Assembly (NCBI GenBank): GCA_963693315.1
Contig: OY856187.1
Location: 378,485,306 to 378,549,305 of the forward strand
Source: Diogma glabrata
Taxonomy: Eukaryota; Arthropoda; Insecta; Diptera; Cylindrotomidae
Direction of reading: 5' to 3'
Length of the DNA stretch: 64,000 nucleotides
In this document: positions 45,601 to 56,630 of the stretch, piece by piece
Layout of the letters: every line of letters begins with the position of its first letter
How positions within the stretch are numbered: the first letter of the stretch is position 1
Notes under the pieces: generated by a model
What the model was told of the DNA's origin: nothing
What the model saw: the letters and a program-made list of their open reading frames with translations, nothing else
The model's database searches: none
Translations under genes and position numbers: made by a program

Positions 45601-47682
45601 CTTTCATTCATCAAATCCATTTACATCTTTCCAAAACAAGCCAACCGGTATTTCGATAGACTATGAAGACAACGATCAAAGTGCAAATGGTGTCGTTGAC
45701 AAACTTGACTTTGATATAATGACCGGAAAAGAAAGTATTAAAAAAACAGGACAGAAAGTGAACAATAAATTAGACTTTGGATCAAACGTACAAACAACAT
45801 TACGACCACAAACAGAAAAACTAAATGGACCAACCAGAACAAAAGTTAACAATAAATTGGATATCAAACAAAAAACAACTAAATTACCATTAGCTAATTT
45901 CACAAGTAACAAGTTGGACCTTGCAAAACGAAGACCTCAAAAGAATACAAACGTGACTACCAAAACAACAACAAAACGGCCGACGACAGCAACAACGAAA
46001 CACACAATAGAAATAAATAATAACAAATTGAAAAAAAAACGAAAGAAACCAAACAAAAATAATTTCGTTTTACAAAATGAAGCACGTGCTATGGACGATG
46101 AAAATGAACCGACAGAACATGCAGAACAAAGACATCTTAGTAGCAAAAACAGTTCCGTTCAAAAACGAATTTCATTTAGAAAGGTGTTTGCTAATCAAGA
46201 CAATGCAACTGGATACTTTGACAACACTGCAATCGTACATATAAAACGAAACAATGACGATTTGGAACAAGAAAATACTGACTATGACTACAGCGAACAA
46301 GGTAAACGAATAATTATTACTACTTCAGCACCAGATACTTATGACATACAAATTAGCATACGACAGAAAAAACCAACTTTGACTGGATTTTTAAATGACA
46401 GATCTAATATTTATAATCAAGACCATCTGGACAGTAAAACACCGTCGGTCAACTACCTTCCCACGTACACTAATGACGATTACGTAGACACATACAGTAC
46501 TAGACGACCACCAACTTATCATCCACTAACTACTTACTCACCGACATACAACGATTATAAAAAACCAACACCGTTCAGCTATGACACGACAACTAAGAGA
46601 CAATCTATATGGAACTATGACAAAAGACCGAATACAGTATCATATTCACCACCATTTTCTAATGCTTATCATTCATCGCCTTCATATATATCTCATTCTA
46701 ACCCTTTACATTCGTATAACGAACGAACAACGACTAAAACAAAACTACAGACCTTTTTAATAATAGAGACGACAAAACGTACGACTCCTGTACCAATATA
46801 CACAACTTCTCGACCATATAACGATTATAACAGTTACCGACCAAACTCATACGTAACCGACTATGAATCACATAACGACGCACCGACAAACTATTTTACA
46901 ACAAACTACGACAACTATGACAATTATAATTACGAACATTATCCCAATACCCGAACACAAGAAGTTCGAACAATAAGTGAGACACAACTGGACAAATCAA
47001 TTGAAACAGAAAACCGATCAGACCAACAAACTGAGAACAAAGACAAACAATCATTTCGTACGATTAATGACATGGACTTTTATACGGATGACTATGATTT
47101 TAATACTGAGACACCAATACTAAACGATGATTATAATATGAACATGAACGTGAACAAAAAACTACAATTCGACATAGACGGATATATAAGACCTGACATG
47201 ATACAATACAATCGTACGATATTAAAAAAACTATTTTCATTTAACAGCGACCAGACTTCTTTTGAACAACAGACAAATCAACAGAACGGAGAACTAGTAA
47301 ACGTTGACGACAAATTAGATGCTCCCTTTAATGGTAGTATCCCAAGAGCGCCAAATTTTGACATTCTATCAGCAGATTATGTTGATAGAAATACTGAAAC
47401 AGTAACACTAAAAACTGAGGAAAATAAACCAGAAACAGTTGTACTTGTGCCGATCAATGTAGTGACAAAACCGGAACGGTAATTATTAAATTTAACCACC
47501 ACATTGAAAGTTAAGGTAATTAAATTATTTTCTATTTCAGACCAGACGATTGGATAATGCTGGATGCTCCTCCGAAAGAGCCATTACCATCAATGCCATC
47601 TATAGAGAACGATTTGATTTCAAACGAAATACCGACACCAATACAGAAACATTTTAGACGAAAAATACCGGGACATAATTAA
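42651..47682 (+). CDS. Animal heme peroxidase with long Thr/Tyr-rich C-terminal tail (5' incomplete)
   Basis: A secreted-type peroxidase of the MPO/peroxinectin/chorion-peroxidase superfamily, which uses H2O2 to oxidise halides or tyrosines outside the cell. Exons: 42651-42893 (5' border uncertain), 43929-44956, 45024-47478, 47541-47682; all introns GT-AG; 1,288 codons visible. Landmarks: CP...RTHDGTCNN and RWG; WGQFIDHD with the heme-linking Asp121 and distal His122; SYLDASSIYSS (Ca2+ loop); GDGRSGEQ with catalytic Arg250 and heme-linking Glu253; FRFGHS with proximal His354; NIQRGRDHG with Asn435; domain ends near RKLCG (~579). The ~710-residue tail has repeated NKLD motifs, a Thr-rich basic patch (KTTTKRPTTATTK) and a Tyr-rich stretch. 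The signal peptide must lie in an upstream exon not identified. Closest Drosophila type by architecture is uncertain, so no symbol is given. Confidence 0.93.
42894..43928 (+). other. Peroxidase intron 1
   Basis: Starts GTAAGTG and ends TTTATTAACAG. 1,035 bp of AT-rich sequence with no nested gene seen. The other two introns are minimal (44957-45023, GTACGT...TTGTTACAG, 67 bp; 47479-47540, GTAATT...CTATTTCAG, 62 bp). Confidence 0.9.
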
Positions 47683-49050
47683 AAAAATGGAATCAAATAG
47701 AATGACTTTCAATACTGACTGACACAACTTGACTAGCAGAATAATTACAAACGTTACGATCGATAACATGACGTTTAACTGATGAGACTACGTGACTAAC
47801 AGACTGTACCGTACAATAAACTGATTTAAATTTTAAACGGATAACCGTACAAGAGATCATTTTAATTTTTAAACGCTGTACTAAATTCCTGACCTTACTG
47901 AACTAATTATTTACTTTTAATGACAAACGGGGAATACTGGGTGGCAGTTTAAGTTTCTCTATGCAGAATCACATACAGACCATGACTAACACTAACTGAA
48001 ATATTTGTGAATAGTTGACTTTATTTACACTGAGTACAATGACTGACTCTTTACAAAACAACTAGACTTTACTTATCACGTTTTTACATACTAACAATAA
48101 CCTGAAAAAGTACAAATTGAATTGACTACGGACCTTGACCTAGAGGTGGACTAACAGCCAAAAGTATTACATGTACGATTTTAAACGAGTTTGATACCGA
48201 ACAATGACTTGAGTACTTAAAACTAACAAAACTAAGCAAAAACTAAAACTGACTGACAGCAGATTTATCACTCGTACTACAGACATTATTTTTATGATTA
48301 GTTCCATTTGACTAACAATTGACACACTAACTCGTTGAAAATTGACCAAATGACTTACTAGTTGAAACTGCACATAACTGTGCAAAAGTCTAACAGATTT
48401 GACGAACGATTGTAGAATGACTACAATTAAACGTAACGAACTTTACCGACATAATATTTTGAAATAACTTAGAGACTCTAAAACGGGATTTGAATTTGAC
48501 AAACTAGATACATTAACTGATTATTTACTAATAAAGAAAGAAGTTATATGATGAGACGACTACTATGACATAACATGCAAACCGTAATTGGTATACTGAA
48601 ACAGTGACTAAACGATGACACACAAAACTTTAACGACTAAACTGACTCATGACTCGATATTTTCACAGCGACTAGATTGCTACAAATGACTGAAATTAAC
48701 TTAAAACATATCGGACATACGGCATACAGGGTAACAAAAACAGTTTTAACTGACCATGGACCTGAACCGACTATCTAATATTTTAACATAACCGTAAGAC
48801 ATGCTATTAACTTTTGATTAACTTTATTCTTTTGGACATCTATTTTGACAACGACTTACCACCTTTTGAACACAAAAGTATTATTTATTTCTTATTTATT
48901 TTTGTACTTGGTAGATTTAAAAATAATTTAAAATAACAAATATGTCATTAATAATAATTTGCACTTGCAACTGTTGATTTTACTTCGTAGAATAAATGTT
49001 ATTTGAGACAAATAAACTTTTTTATTTTTTATGGAATAAAGTTTTTATTA
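47683..49050 (+). other. Peroxidase 3' UTR
   Basis: No further frame follows the stop. AATAAA signals lie at 48991-48996, 49011-49016 and 49035-49040, preceded by T-rich sequence, so the transcript probably ends near 49060. The UTR is conspicuously rich in TGAC/ACTGA/GACT words from about 47700 to 48800, unlike the surrounding A/T-run intergenic DNA. Antisense frames here are not genes. Confidence 0.7.
49011..49040 (+). terminator. Polyadenylation signals of the peroxidase gene
   Basis: AATAAA at 49011-49016 and 49035-49040 (another at 48991). They are followed by T-rich sequence before the LINE fragment starting about 49088. Assignment is by position only. Confidence 0.6.
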
Positions 49051-49087
49051 ATATTCTTTTTTCGAATATTTTAATTTTTAATTATGT

Positions 49088-49460
49088 TTAGCGGAAAGCT
49101 ATTAATCTGATTGGCAACTCAACTCTTACTAATGAGTTTGATTCCTTGCAGCACACAAGAAATTTTGATAATCTGACAATTTTCTACAAATACGCTATGA
49201 ATGACGAACTTCCACAGTGAATATTAAGAAAGATTTAAAGGATTTGTTCAACAGTTTTTCATTTGCAAAAACGGTTGCCAATCGAACATTTTGTAATGAA
49301 GCGCTTCTTCGTCGAATGACAACGAAGTGGCATAGCAGGTCGCGTACCTAGCGAGATTTATTTATAGCCCCAGACTAGCTTCAATCTATGGGAACGAGTA
49401 AGAAATCCTGCTACTTCAGCACAAATAACTGTATAGTACGCGAGAAAACATGATAAGAAC
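49088..49460 (+). pseudogene. LINE ORF2 C-terminal fragment (CR1/Jockey-like), plus strand
   Basis: The plus strand reads RKAINLIGNSTLTNEFDSLQ then HTRNFDNLTIFYKYAMNDEL, directly comparable with RAIRIVGD, LDSLQHRR and FYKYCHQQ of the copy at 20.7 kb. After that stops and shifts accumulate (ALLRRMTTKWHSRS-type residues near 49300). It lies immediately downstream of the peroxidase poly(A) region and is in the same orientation. Confidence 0.78.
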
Positions 49461-49535
49461 GGATATGAGAAAAAGCAAGTGAAAGACTGAGACTCTGGCG
49501 ACCCCCGTACACGAAAGAACCACTATCACCACGTC

Positions 49536-49636
49536 CGACCCCCACAATTCACACCACACCTTCACACGCTCTCACACCGCATACACTCACGCATCCTCAC
49601 ACACACGCACACACACGCACACACACACACTCACCC
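49536..49636 (+). repeat. CA-rich tract with (CACACG)n
   Basis: A C/A-rich stretch (TCACACC-, CACTCACGCATCC-type words) ends in (CACACGCA)n/(CA)n at about 49598-49633. It is the only CA-rich microsatellite in the window. Confidence 0.85.
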
Positions 49637-51270
49637 TGATTCAATGAAATGCGACCGTACGATCGTGGATAATCCTGATTGGCTCCTTATGTGATCAATG
49701 GTCAATTTTAGTACCTAGGATTGGGATTTTCGTTTTAGTATAATTTGAACTTAAAATTCTGAAACAATATGTTATTTTGGAATTAATCTGATTTCACCTG
49801 AGGAAATCCAGCCATTGCTCTAATTTATTATTATTTATTTATTATTGTCATAACAATCATTGTTAAGGTAAACGTTATAATTTAGTATATGAGTTGTACC
49901 TTAATAACCGTACCATACCACTATTATTAGCATTAGGTAATTCGATATCATGTATTTTCTTCAAATGTCATAATACTGACAGATATTTATATAGTTGAAA
50001 ATTTCACAGTTGTATTTTAAAAAAAATTATTCATATAATATTTTTGACATACAATTATAAACGGAAAATGAATTACATAGCTAAAACAAACTGGAAATTT
50101 CCTTTCCTTTTATTTTTGTTGGTTTAAAATATCGATACTTGGCAATGAGTTTATAGCCGAGGTTAGTTTAATCCAAATCTGAAAGTCCAATTCGTTTTTG
50201 TATGCTTCTGTTTGGAATATCGTGAAATACAGAGGCGATTATACATTAACAGTTAAAATGACATTAACAAAGTAATTCTGAGCTGAAAACTATGCTAAGC
50301 AATGTTTCGTAGTGAATGGGTATAACCTCATCCATATCAGTACCATACTGTCTGAAGGATGACGTGCGCGTTTATAAAAGTATGCAACTCTGAATAACAA
50401 CATCAAATAGAGTTGTTCCACGTCCCATTTGATCAAATTTCCGTTTTAATAATTCCACTAAAATATCTGATAATCTATATCTGAATGCAGACGATGCGGT
50501 CTTCAATTCATTTTTTATTAACATTACCAGAAGTATCAGTATCTGATGGTCTAAAACCGGTCGTTAACATTTTTATATAAATGAAGTATAATATTGACCT
50601 TGATTCACAAACATGCATCAACTGAATCCCCACGGACTCAAAATAAAAAAAATAAAATGAAAAAACGGAAAAAAAATAAAATGGAATATGACTCACCTCA
50701 TAGGTATTCTAGATCCCTCTTCTTCGTCCCCTTTTAAATCACCAATTCATTCGACCACCTCCATTGCCAAAGTTTGGAATAGTTTTCACCAGCGTGGAGG
50801 TCCAATGTAGAAGAAAATAAATTTGACCGGATCTACTGCCTGGACCCAAAATGAATTCCGCCAAACAAAATCAGTCAGGAATGGTAGTGCGTATATTTTT
50901 TTTGATCCTTGGTAATTATGGTTTATTTAAGGTTCTAATTACCGGGATGTTATGTCTCAGCACCAACCACAACAATCAATTTAATTTCTCTCCCTTGTAT
51001 TTTATGAGTAAACAAGGCGTTGTTCCAAATAATTATTTGTTCTTTTATTCACCCTGTCATTTTATTCACAGTCTCAATACAATTTTTATCAATATACAGG
51101 TAATTATTTCCATTATTAATTTATTAATAAGTTTGAATTTTATTGCTACTAATCAACCCGCATTATTTTACAGTTCCTTGTTATTAACCGTAATCTAGTA
51201 ATTAAATTTTTTTGCTACTAAACGAGCAGGAATCAACAATATGTACAAACAAAAAAATTTTTGTAGCCTT
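49637..51270. other. AT-rich intergenic, no gene recognised
   Basis: A GC-richer patch at 50710-50880 may be transposon-derived. The 115-codon frame at 50851-51198 is hydrophobic and Phe/Leu/Ile-rich but shows no family motif and lies in AT-runs. No boundary is supported. Confidence 0.4.
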
Positions 51271-51419
51271 AATTTTTAACTATGACACGTATAATAATTT
51301 TACCGTTTTTCACGGAACATTGTTCAACTTAGATTCTAACTATTACACATGTAATAATTTACTTTTCTTTTACTGAACATTTTTCAATTTAAATTTATAC
51401 TATAACACCCTTAATAATT

Positions 51420-52900
51420 ACCTCGGTCTGAAAGACCTAAGTATTACATTCATGAGCCAAAAGTGAAATTCTTACCCCCACTTTTTTTGACATTTCTCGA
51501 CGTTTTAGGACCTACTGATTCTAAAAAAGCAAAAAAAAATGTATGTCTGTCTTTCGGCCGGCCGTTCGGCCGTCCGTCCGTCATTACCTACGCTGCAGGG
51601 AAAACGGCTGTAGGGATTTCAGAAATTTTTTTTCTAAAAATAGGTATTTACAAGGGACAGGTCCGAAAGGACACTGTGTTCGATAACTGTACCGGAAGTT
51701 TGTCAAAAAAATCATTCGGTGTGTCAAAAATAGCAAATTTTCATATTTTAGCTTAAAAAACGTTCATTTTAAGTGATTACGAGTAGGAAAATTAAATTTG
51801 GAGAAATCTTGATGGTAGGGATTGGTATGTGAGATCCAAAACTAGATTATTGCATTATAAGTTTGTCAAAAAAATGTTGTCAAATGTGTCAAAAAAAAGA
51901 TTTTTATTTATTTTTTTACCTAATTTTTTGGAAAAAAAATAAAATTAATTGTTTGTTTGAAATGAAGTTTTATTATTATTATTGAGAATTATGGCATTAT
52001 AAGTTTGTCAAAAAATGTTGTCAAGTGGATCAAAAGAAAGGTTTTTATTTATTTTTACCCAATTTTTTTAGAAAAAAATAAAATTAATAGTTTGTATGAC
52101 ATGATATTTTATTATTATTATAGAGATTATAAGTTTGTCAAAAAATAATGTCAAGTGTGTCAAAAAATGAATTCATTTATTTTTTTAGCCAATTTTTTGG
52201 AAAAAAAATGTAGCTGTTTTTATGACGTAAATGTAATTTAGAATGAAATTGGACATGGAAATTTTTAAATTTGTTATAGTTTTTGAAATATTTTTGGAAT
52301 TTTGAAAGAGTTTGTATTTTTAAATTTGGAATAACTTTTGCAATATTTTTAGAATTTCGGCAAAAGTTTTAATTTTTGATTTTGTAAGAATTTTTGGAAT
52401 ATTTTTAGAATTTTGAAAAATTTAAAACTTTGATTTTATTATAATTTTTGGAAATTTGAAAAAAATTTCAATTTTTGATTTTGTAATAATTTTTGCAATA
52501 TTTTTAGAATTTTGGAAAAAGTTTGAATTTTTAAGAATTTTTGAAATATTATTGGGATTTAGAAAAAATTTAAATATTTGATTTTATTCTAATTTTTGGA
52601 ATATGTTTGGAATTTTGAAAAAGTTTGATTTTATTAAATTAAATTAACAATAATTTTGGAATTTTGATTATAATTTTCCGGCAACGTATTGATGTTTCGT
52701 GTTAGTTTTGTAATATGTACTTTTAAACAGAGATAAAAAATACTTGTACTTTAACAAAGAGTTATGTTTGATATACATCGCTGCCCAAAACTAAAAACCA
52801 TGTCCTCATAAAAGTATTTTTGAAATCTTTATACAAATCTTTAACCCAGACCGAAGTCTTGATATCTCAGAGCTGTGAGATTTTAGCCCCTCCATATTTT
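51420..52900 (+). repeat. Repeat family A, full-length copy 4
   Basis: It starts ACCTCGGTCTGAAAGACC and ends TAGCCCCTCCATATTTT. It is inserted in the ~60-bp array, which resumes directly with ACTGTTCTTTTACTGAAC. The frame at 51463-51756 spans the GGCCGTCCG block; the equivalent frame is broken by indels in sister copies, so it is not called. Confidence 0.88.
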
Positions 52901-53044
52901 ACTGTTCTTTTACTGAACATTTTTCAATTTAATATGTATACTATAACACATATAGTAATTTACTGTTCTTTTACTGCACATTTTTCAAGTTAAATTTATA
53001 CTAGAACACATATAATAATTTACTGTTCTTTTACTGCACATTTT

Positions 53045-53324
53045 ACTTCGGTCTGAAAGACCTAAGTATTACATTCATGAGCCAAAAGTGAAATTCTTAC
53101 CCCCACTTTTTTGGCATTCCTCGACGTTTTAGGACCTACTGATTCTAAAAAGCAACAAAAAAAAATGTGTGTTTGTCTGCCGGCCGTCCGGCCGTCATTA
53201 CCTGCGCTACAGGGAAAACCGCTGGAGGGATTTCAAAAATTTTTTTTTCTAAAAATATGTATACTCAAGGGACAGGTCCGAAAGGACGCTGTGTTCGATA
53301 ACTGTACGGAAAGTGTGTCAAAAA
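53045..53324 (+). repeat. Repeat family A, 5' fragment
   Basis: The first ~280 bp of the family (ACTTCGGTCTG to GTGTGTCAAAAA), ending abruptly where the minisatellite unit CACATATAATAATTTACTG resumes. The 3' part is absent. Confidence 0.85.
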
Positions 53325-53428
53325 CACATATAATAATTTACTGTTCTTTTACTGCACATTTGCAAGAGTCTTTGGTCTGAAAGACCTAAGTATTACATTC
53401 ATGAACCAAAAGTAAAATTCTTACCCCC

Positions 53429-56400
53429 CGACCATTTCATATTAAATCGAGAGGAAAAAGCAAAAATCTTAGGTGACCATTTCCGATCTGTCTGAAAATG
53501 TCTGTCTGAAAAAACTTATTTGACCGAAAAAATTCAATCAGTGGTTTTTCATGAGATATCACCATACAAAGTTTCGCGAAAATCGGGAAAAATCAAAAAA
53601 AGAGTCAAATTCAAAAATTCACAGCTCTTTCATTTTTTATCCGATTTGCGTCAACAGTATATCGTTGAAAAGTTAATTTAGTCTACTTTAAGATAAATTA
53701 TTCAAAATTTATTGTTCCCTAACAAAAAGTGAGTCAAAATGTGAGTTTTAATATATTTTCACGATTCGGCTCAAAACCTTACCTTTAATTTTTTTTTTCT
53801 GAAAGGTCAACAAATTACCTTTTCAACGATATACTGTTCTTGATGGTATCTTGATTTTTTAGGTTTTTCATGGGATATGCCATGAATTTTCAGTACAAAG
53901 TTTTACCGAATGAGTAAAAAATCGACCATATTCTCTATTCGGTCATAGATAACTAACTTCGCTCTTCAGCAATATTGATTGTTTCGACAAAATCTATATT
54001 TAATCCATACAGGTGAATGACCTCTCACGTAACCTTTGACCTCTAAGTTAAACAAATTTTCGATTTTCTTGAATTTTCGATTTTATTATCTGTATGAATC
54101 ACTATTTATTTATTTATTTAATCAACGATGGCAAACAGGCCGAGACCCAATTCTTGCCCAGTAGTAACACAAATCTTAAGACTATTAAGAACATTAGAAA
54201 AATACAAATACATATATAGTAAAACAAAATTAAAAAATTGAACAAATTAAAAATTAAAAAATCACAGAACAGGAAATGATATGCTTTAGTTTATTTTTTT
54301 TTTCGATCTGTAAATAGTGTTATGCAAAATGGTTTCTTTAAATTCTTTTTAATTAATTAATTTAAAGATTGTAAAATTATTCAAAGCTGAGAATCTTGAG
54401 ACTTTAATTTCTTTGTCGTTGATTGGAGTAAAGCAGTGAAATTTTTGTGTTCCTGCGATAGTTGACACTTTGTCGAATTTTTTTTCCAATCTCTTTTCAA
54501 TTTTCTTGTATTCTCCTTCCGGACAAAAGCGAAGAGCAATGGCTGAGTCTTTGTTCGAAATGGCCCATTGGTAGAGTTCTTTTGCAGTTGTTATATGGCC
54601 TTCGAATTTTTTCTGGAGACTAGCTCTTGTTGCGTTGCGCTTAAAGGCACCTCCAATACCATCGCAAGGGCCCTTTTCATGCGCCGTGGCAAAGAAATGC
54701 CATTCAACATCGAAATTATGGGCCTTTCAATGTTGACACAATTGAAAGAATTTTTTTTTGTATTTGTACTGCGAAGCTGCTCCATCCGAAAAGAAGTATA
54801 TTTTTGTGATGAATTGAAAAGTCTCATCCAAGAATTTAAAAAGTTCCTGCTGAAATTGGTATACTGCTTCATAGTTGTGCTTCAGACTCTCGGCAATTAT
54901 CAGAAGACTTTTGAACTTCAACTCATCTCTCTCATTTTTGCAATAAATCGCCAACGGATGAAGTGTAACCTGCTGCTGGTTCCAATGTGCTGATTGTACT
55001 TCGTCCTTAAAAAATTTCGCATTTAATATAATCTGGTAGATCCAACCAATTTTTCGAATCGATTGGAGATGGATATATACCTGAATAACGCAGTGATAAT
55101 TTTCCGCAAAGTCGGAGATTACAATAAACTCGCCTTGCCGCAGTTGATCCTTTTTCATTTTCAAAAAATCAGATTGTTTCTTCTCGATGAAATCGTGTGG
55201 AATCAAAATACGACCTAATGAAATCATCGGAAGAAAGCGTAATATTTTCCAAGTTCGTTCTACCTATTTTTTAAAAAAATTATCAAAATAAATTACTTAA
55301 CGGCGTAATAAATGGCGTAATTAAAAAATAAGCTAGTTCAAAATTTACCGCTTTGATTGACTAATTGTTTGTATGGTATACTCTCCATTTGGTTATCTTC
55401 AAGAATTTGTTCGAAGAATTGCTCCATTCCATTCACTCCGGGGCATTTATCGCATTCATTCAAATGGCATTTCATGTTTGGCTCAGCACACAACATTTTG
55501 ATAAAATATTTATTTAATATAATTTTATTAAAATAATAATTTTATTAAAATTATATTTTATATTTATAGCACTAGCATTTATTTTTAATTTAATTTTATT
55601 CGTAAAAATATTTTTTGTCACTTATTTTGTTTTTATTTAACTCTAAAAAGATATTTTAACTAATTATTCTTAAAGACCAATTTTTACTGAATCTAAATTT
55701 GAATAAACTAACTTATTAAAATTTATTTTTTCTTATCCTAAGTTCTTAAAACATTGTTTTTAGTTTTGAGAGGGAGAGAGATAAAGAGAATTAAAAATAA
55801 ATAGACATTTCAAAAGGAACAAATACTTAATATTGGCGCCTCGTCGCTCTAACCTTTTACATTTTTAATCGTTTCAGCACGTTGTTACTTTTTGGGATTT
55901 TTTGTTTTTAGAGGTTATAGAAAAAAGGGATATTTAGTTAGTTATCTGTGACCGAATAGAGAATATGGTCGATTTTTTACTCATGCGGGAAAACTTTGTA
56001 CTGAAAATTCATGGCATATCCCATAAAAGACTCAATAAAAACCTAAAAAATCAAGATACCATCAAGAACAGTATATCGTTGAAAATGTAATTTGTTGACC
56101 TTTCAAAAAAAAAAAATTAAAGGTAAGGTTTTGAGCCGAATGGTGAAAATATATTAAAACTCACATTTTGACTCACTTTTTGTTAGGGAACAATAAATTT
56201 TGAATAATTTATCTTAAAGTAGGCTAAATTACATTTTCAACGATATACTGTTGACGCAAATCGGATAAAAAATGAAAGAGCTGTGAGTTTTTGAATTTGA
56301 CTCCTCTTTTCATTTTTCCCGATTTTCGCGAAACTTTGTATGGTGATTCAATTTTTTCTGTCAAATAAGTTCTATTAACGCAATTTCAGACAAATCGGAA

Positions 56401-56443
56401 ATGGTCACCTAAGACCCCCTCTCGATTTGATCTGAAATGATCG
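53429..56443 (-). mobile_element. Long-TIR DNA transposon with DFAENY-type gene, 4-bp CCCC target duplication
   Basis: 3,015 bp. The ends are CGACCATTTCATATTAAATCG and the complement of CGATCATTTCAGATCAAATCG; inverted arms run about 530 bp (53429-53960 and 55935-56443) through TTAGGTGACCATTTCCGAT, AAAGTTTCGCGAAAATCGGG and AACAGTATATCGTTGAAAA. Family A normally reads TTACCCCCACTTTTTTGGC here; the element is bracketed by CCCC (53425-53428, 56444-56447), so the target duplication is 4 bp. A minus-strand transposase-like gene fills the interior. Confidence 0.88.
54361..55497 (-). pseudogene. DFAENY...SDGAxSQYK transposase-like gene, copy 2
   Basis: Reading the minus strand from ATG near 55497: MLCAEPNMKCHLNECDKCPG, then an apparent intron (GTAAAT...AAATAG), then LIPHDFIEKKQSDF, VISDFAENYHCVIQ, a 75-bp in-frame insert with GT...AG ends, DEVQSAHWNQQQVTLHP, LLIIAESLKHN, KIYFFSDGAASQYKYKK, then a frame change near 54727 and EWHFFATAHEKGPCDGIGG, RASLQKKFEGHI, LYQWAISN to a stop near 54361. 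Candidate acidic residues are the D of DFAENY, the D of SDGA and the E of EWHFF. Relative of the gene at 39.4-40.4 kb; frameshifts make it inactive. Confidence 0.8.
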
Positions 56444-56630
56444 CCCCACTTTTTTTGGCATTTCTCGACGTTTTAGGACCTACTGAATATATCAGTAGTA
56501 CTGTATATATCCTATCTAAAAATAGGTATTCACAAGGAACAGGGATTGGTATGTGAGACCAAAAACTAGATTATTGCATTATAAGTTTGTCAAAAAAATG
56601 TTGTCAAGTGTGTCAAAAGAAAGTTTTTTT

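Noticed and set aside
44141..46146. Antisense frames within the peroxidase exons (44141, 44576, 45370, 45676, 45937)
   Set aside because: They are shadows of a strongly supported coding sequence on the plus strand.
48167..48385. Antisense frame in the 3' UTR
   Set aside because: It is a product of the biased TGAC/ACTGA words and has no recognisable domain.
50851..51198. 115-codon hydrophobic plus-strand frame as a small membrane protein
   Set aside because: Composition follows the AT-rich background, with no family motif, no conserved context and no splice or promoter signal.
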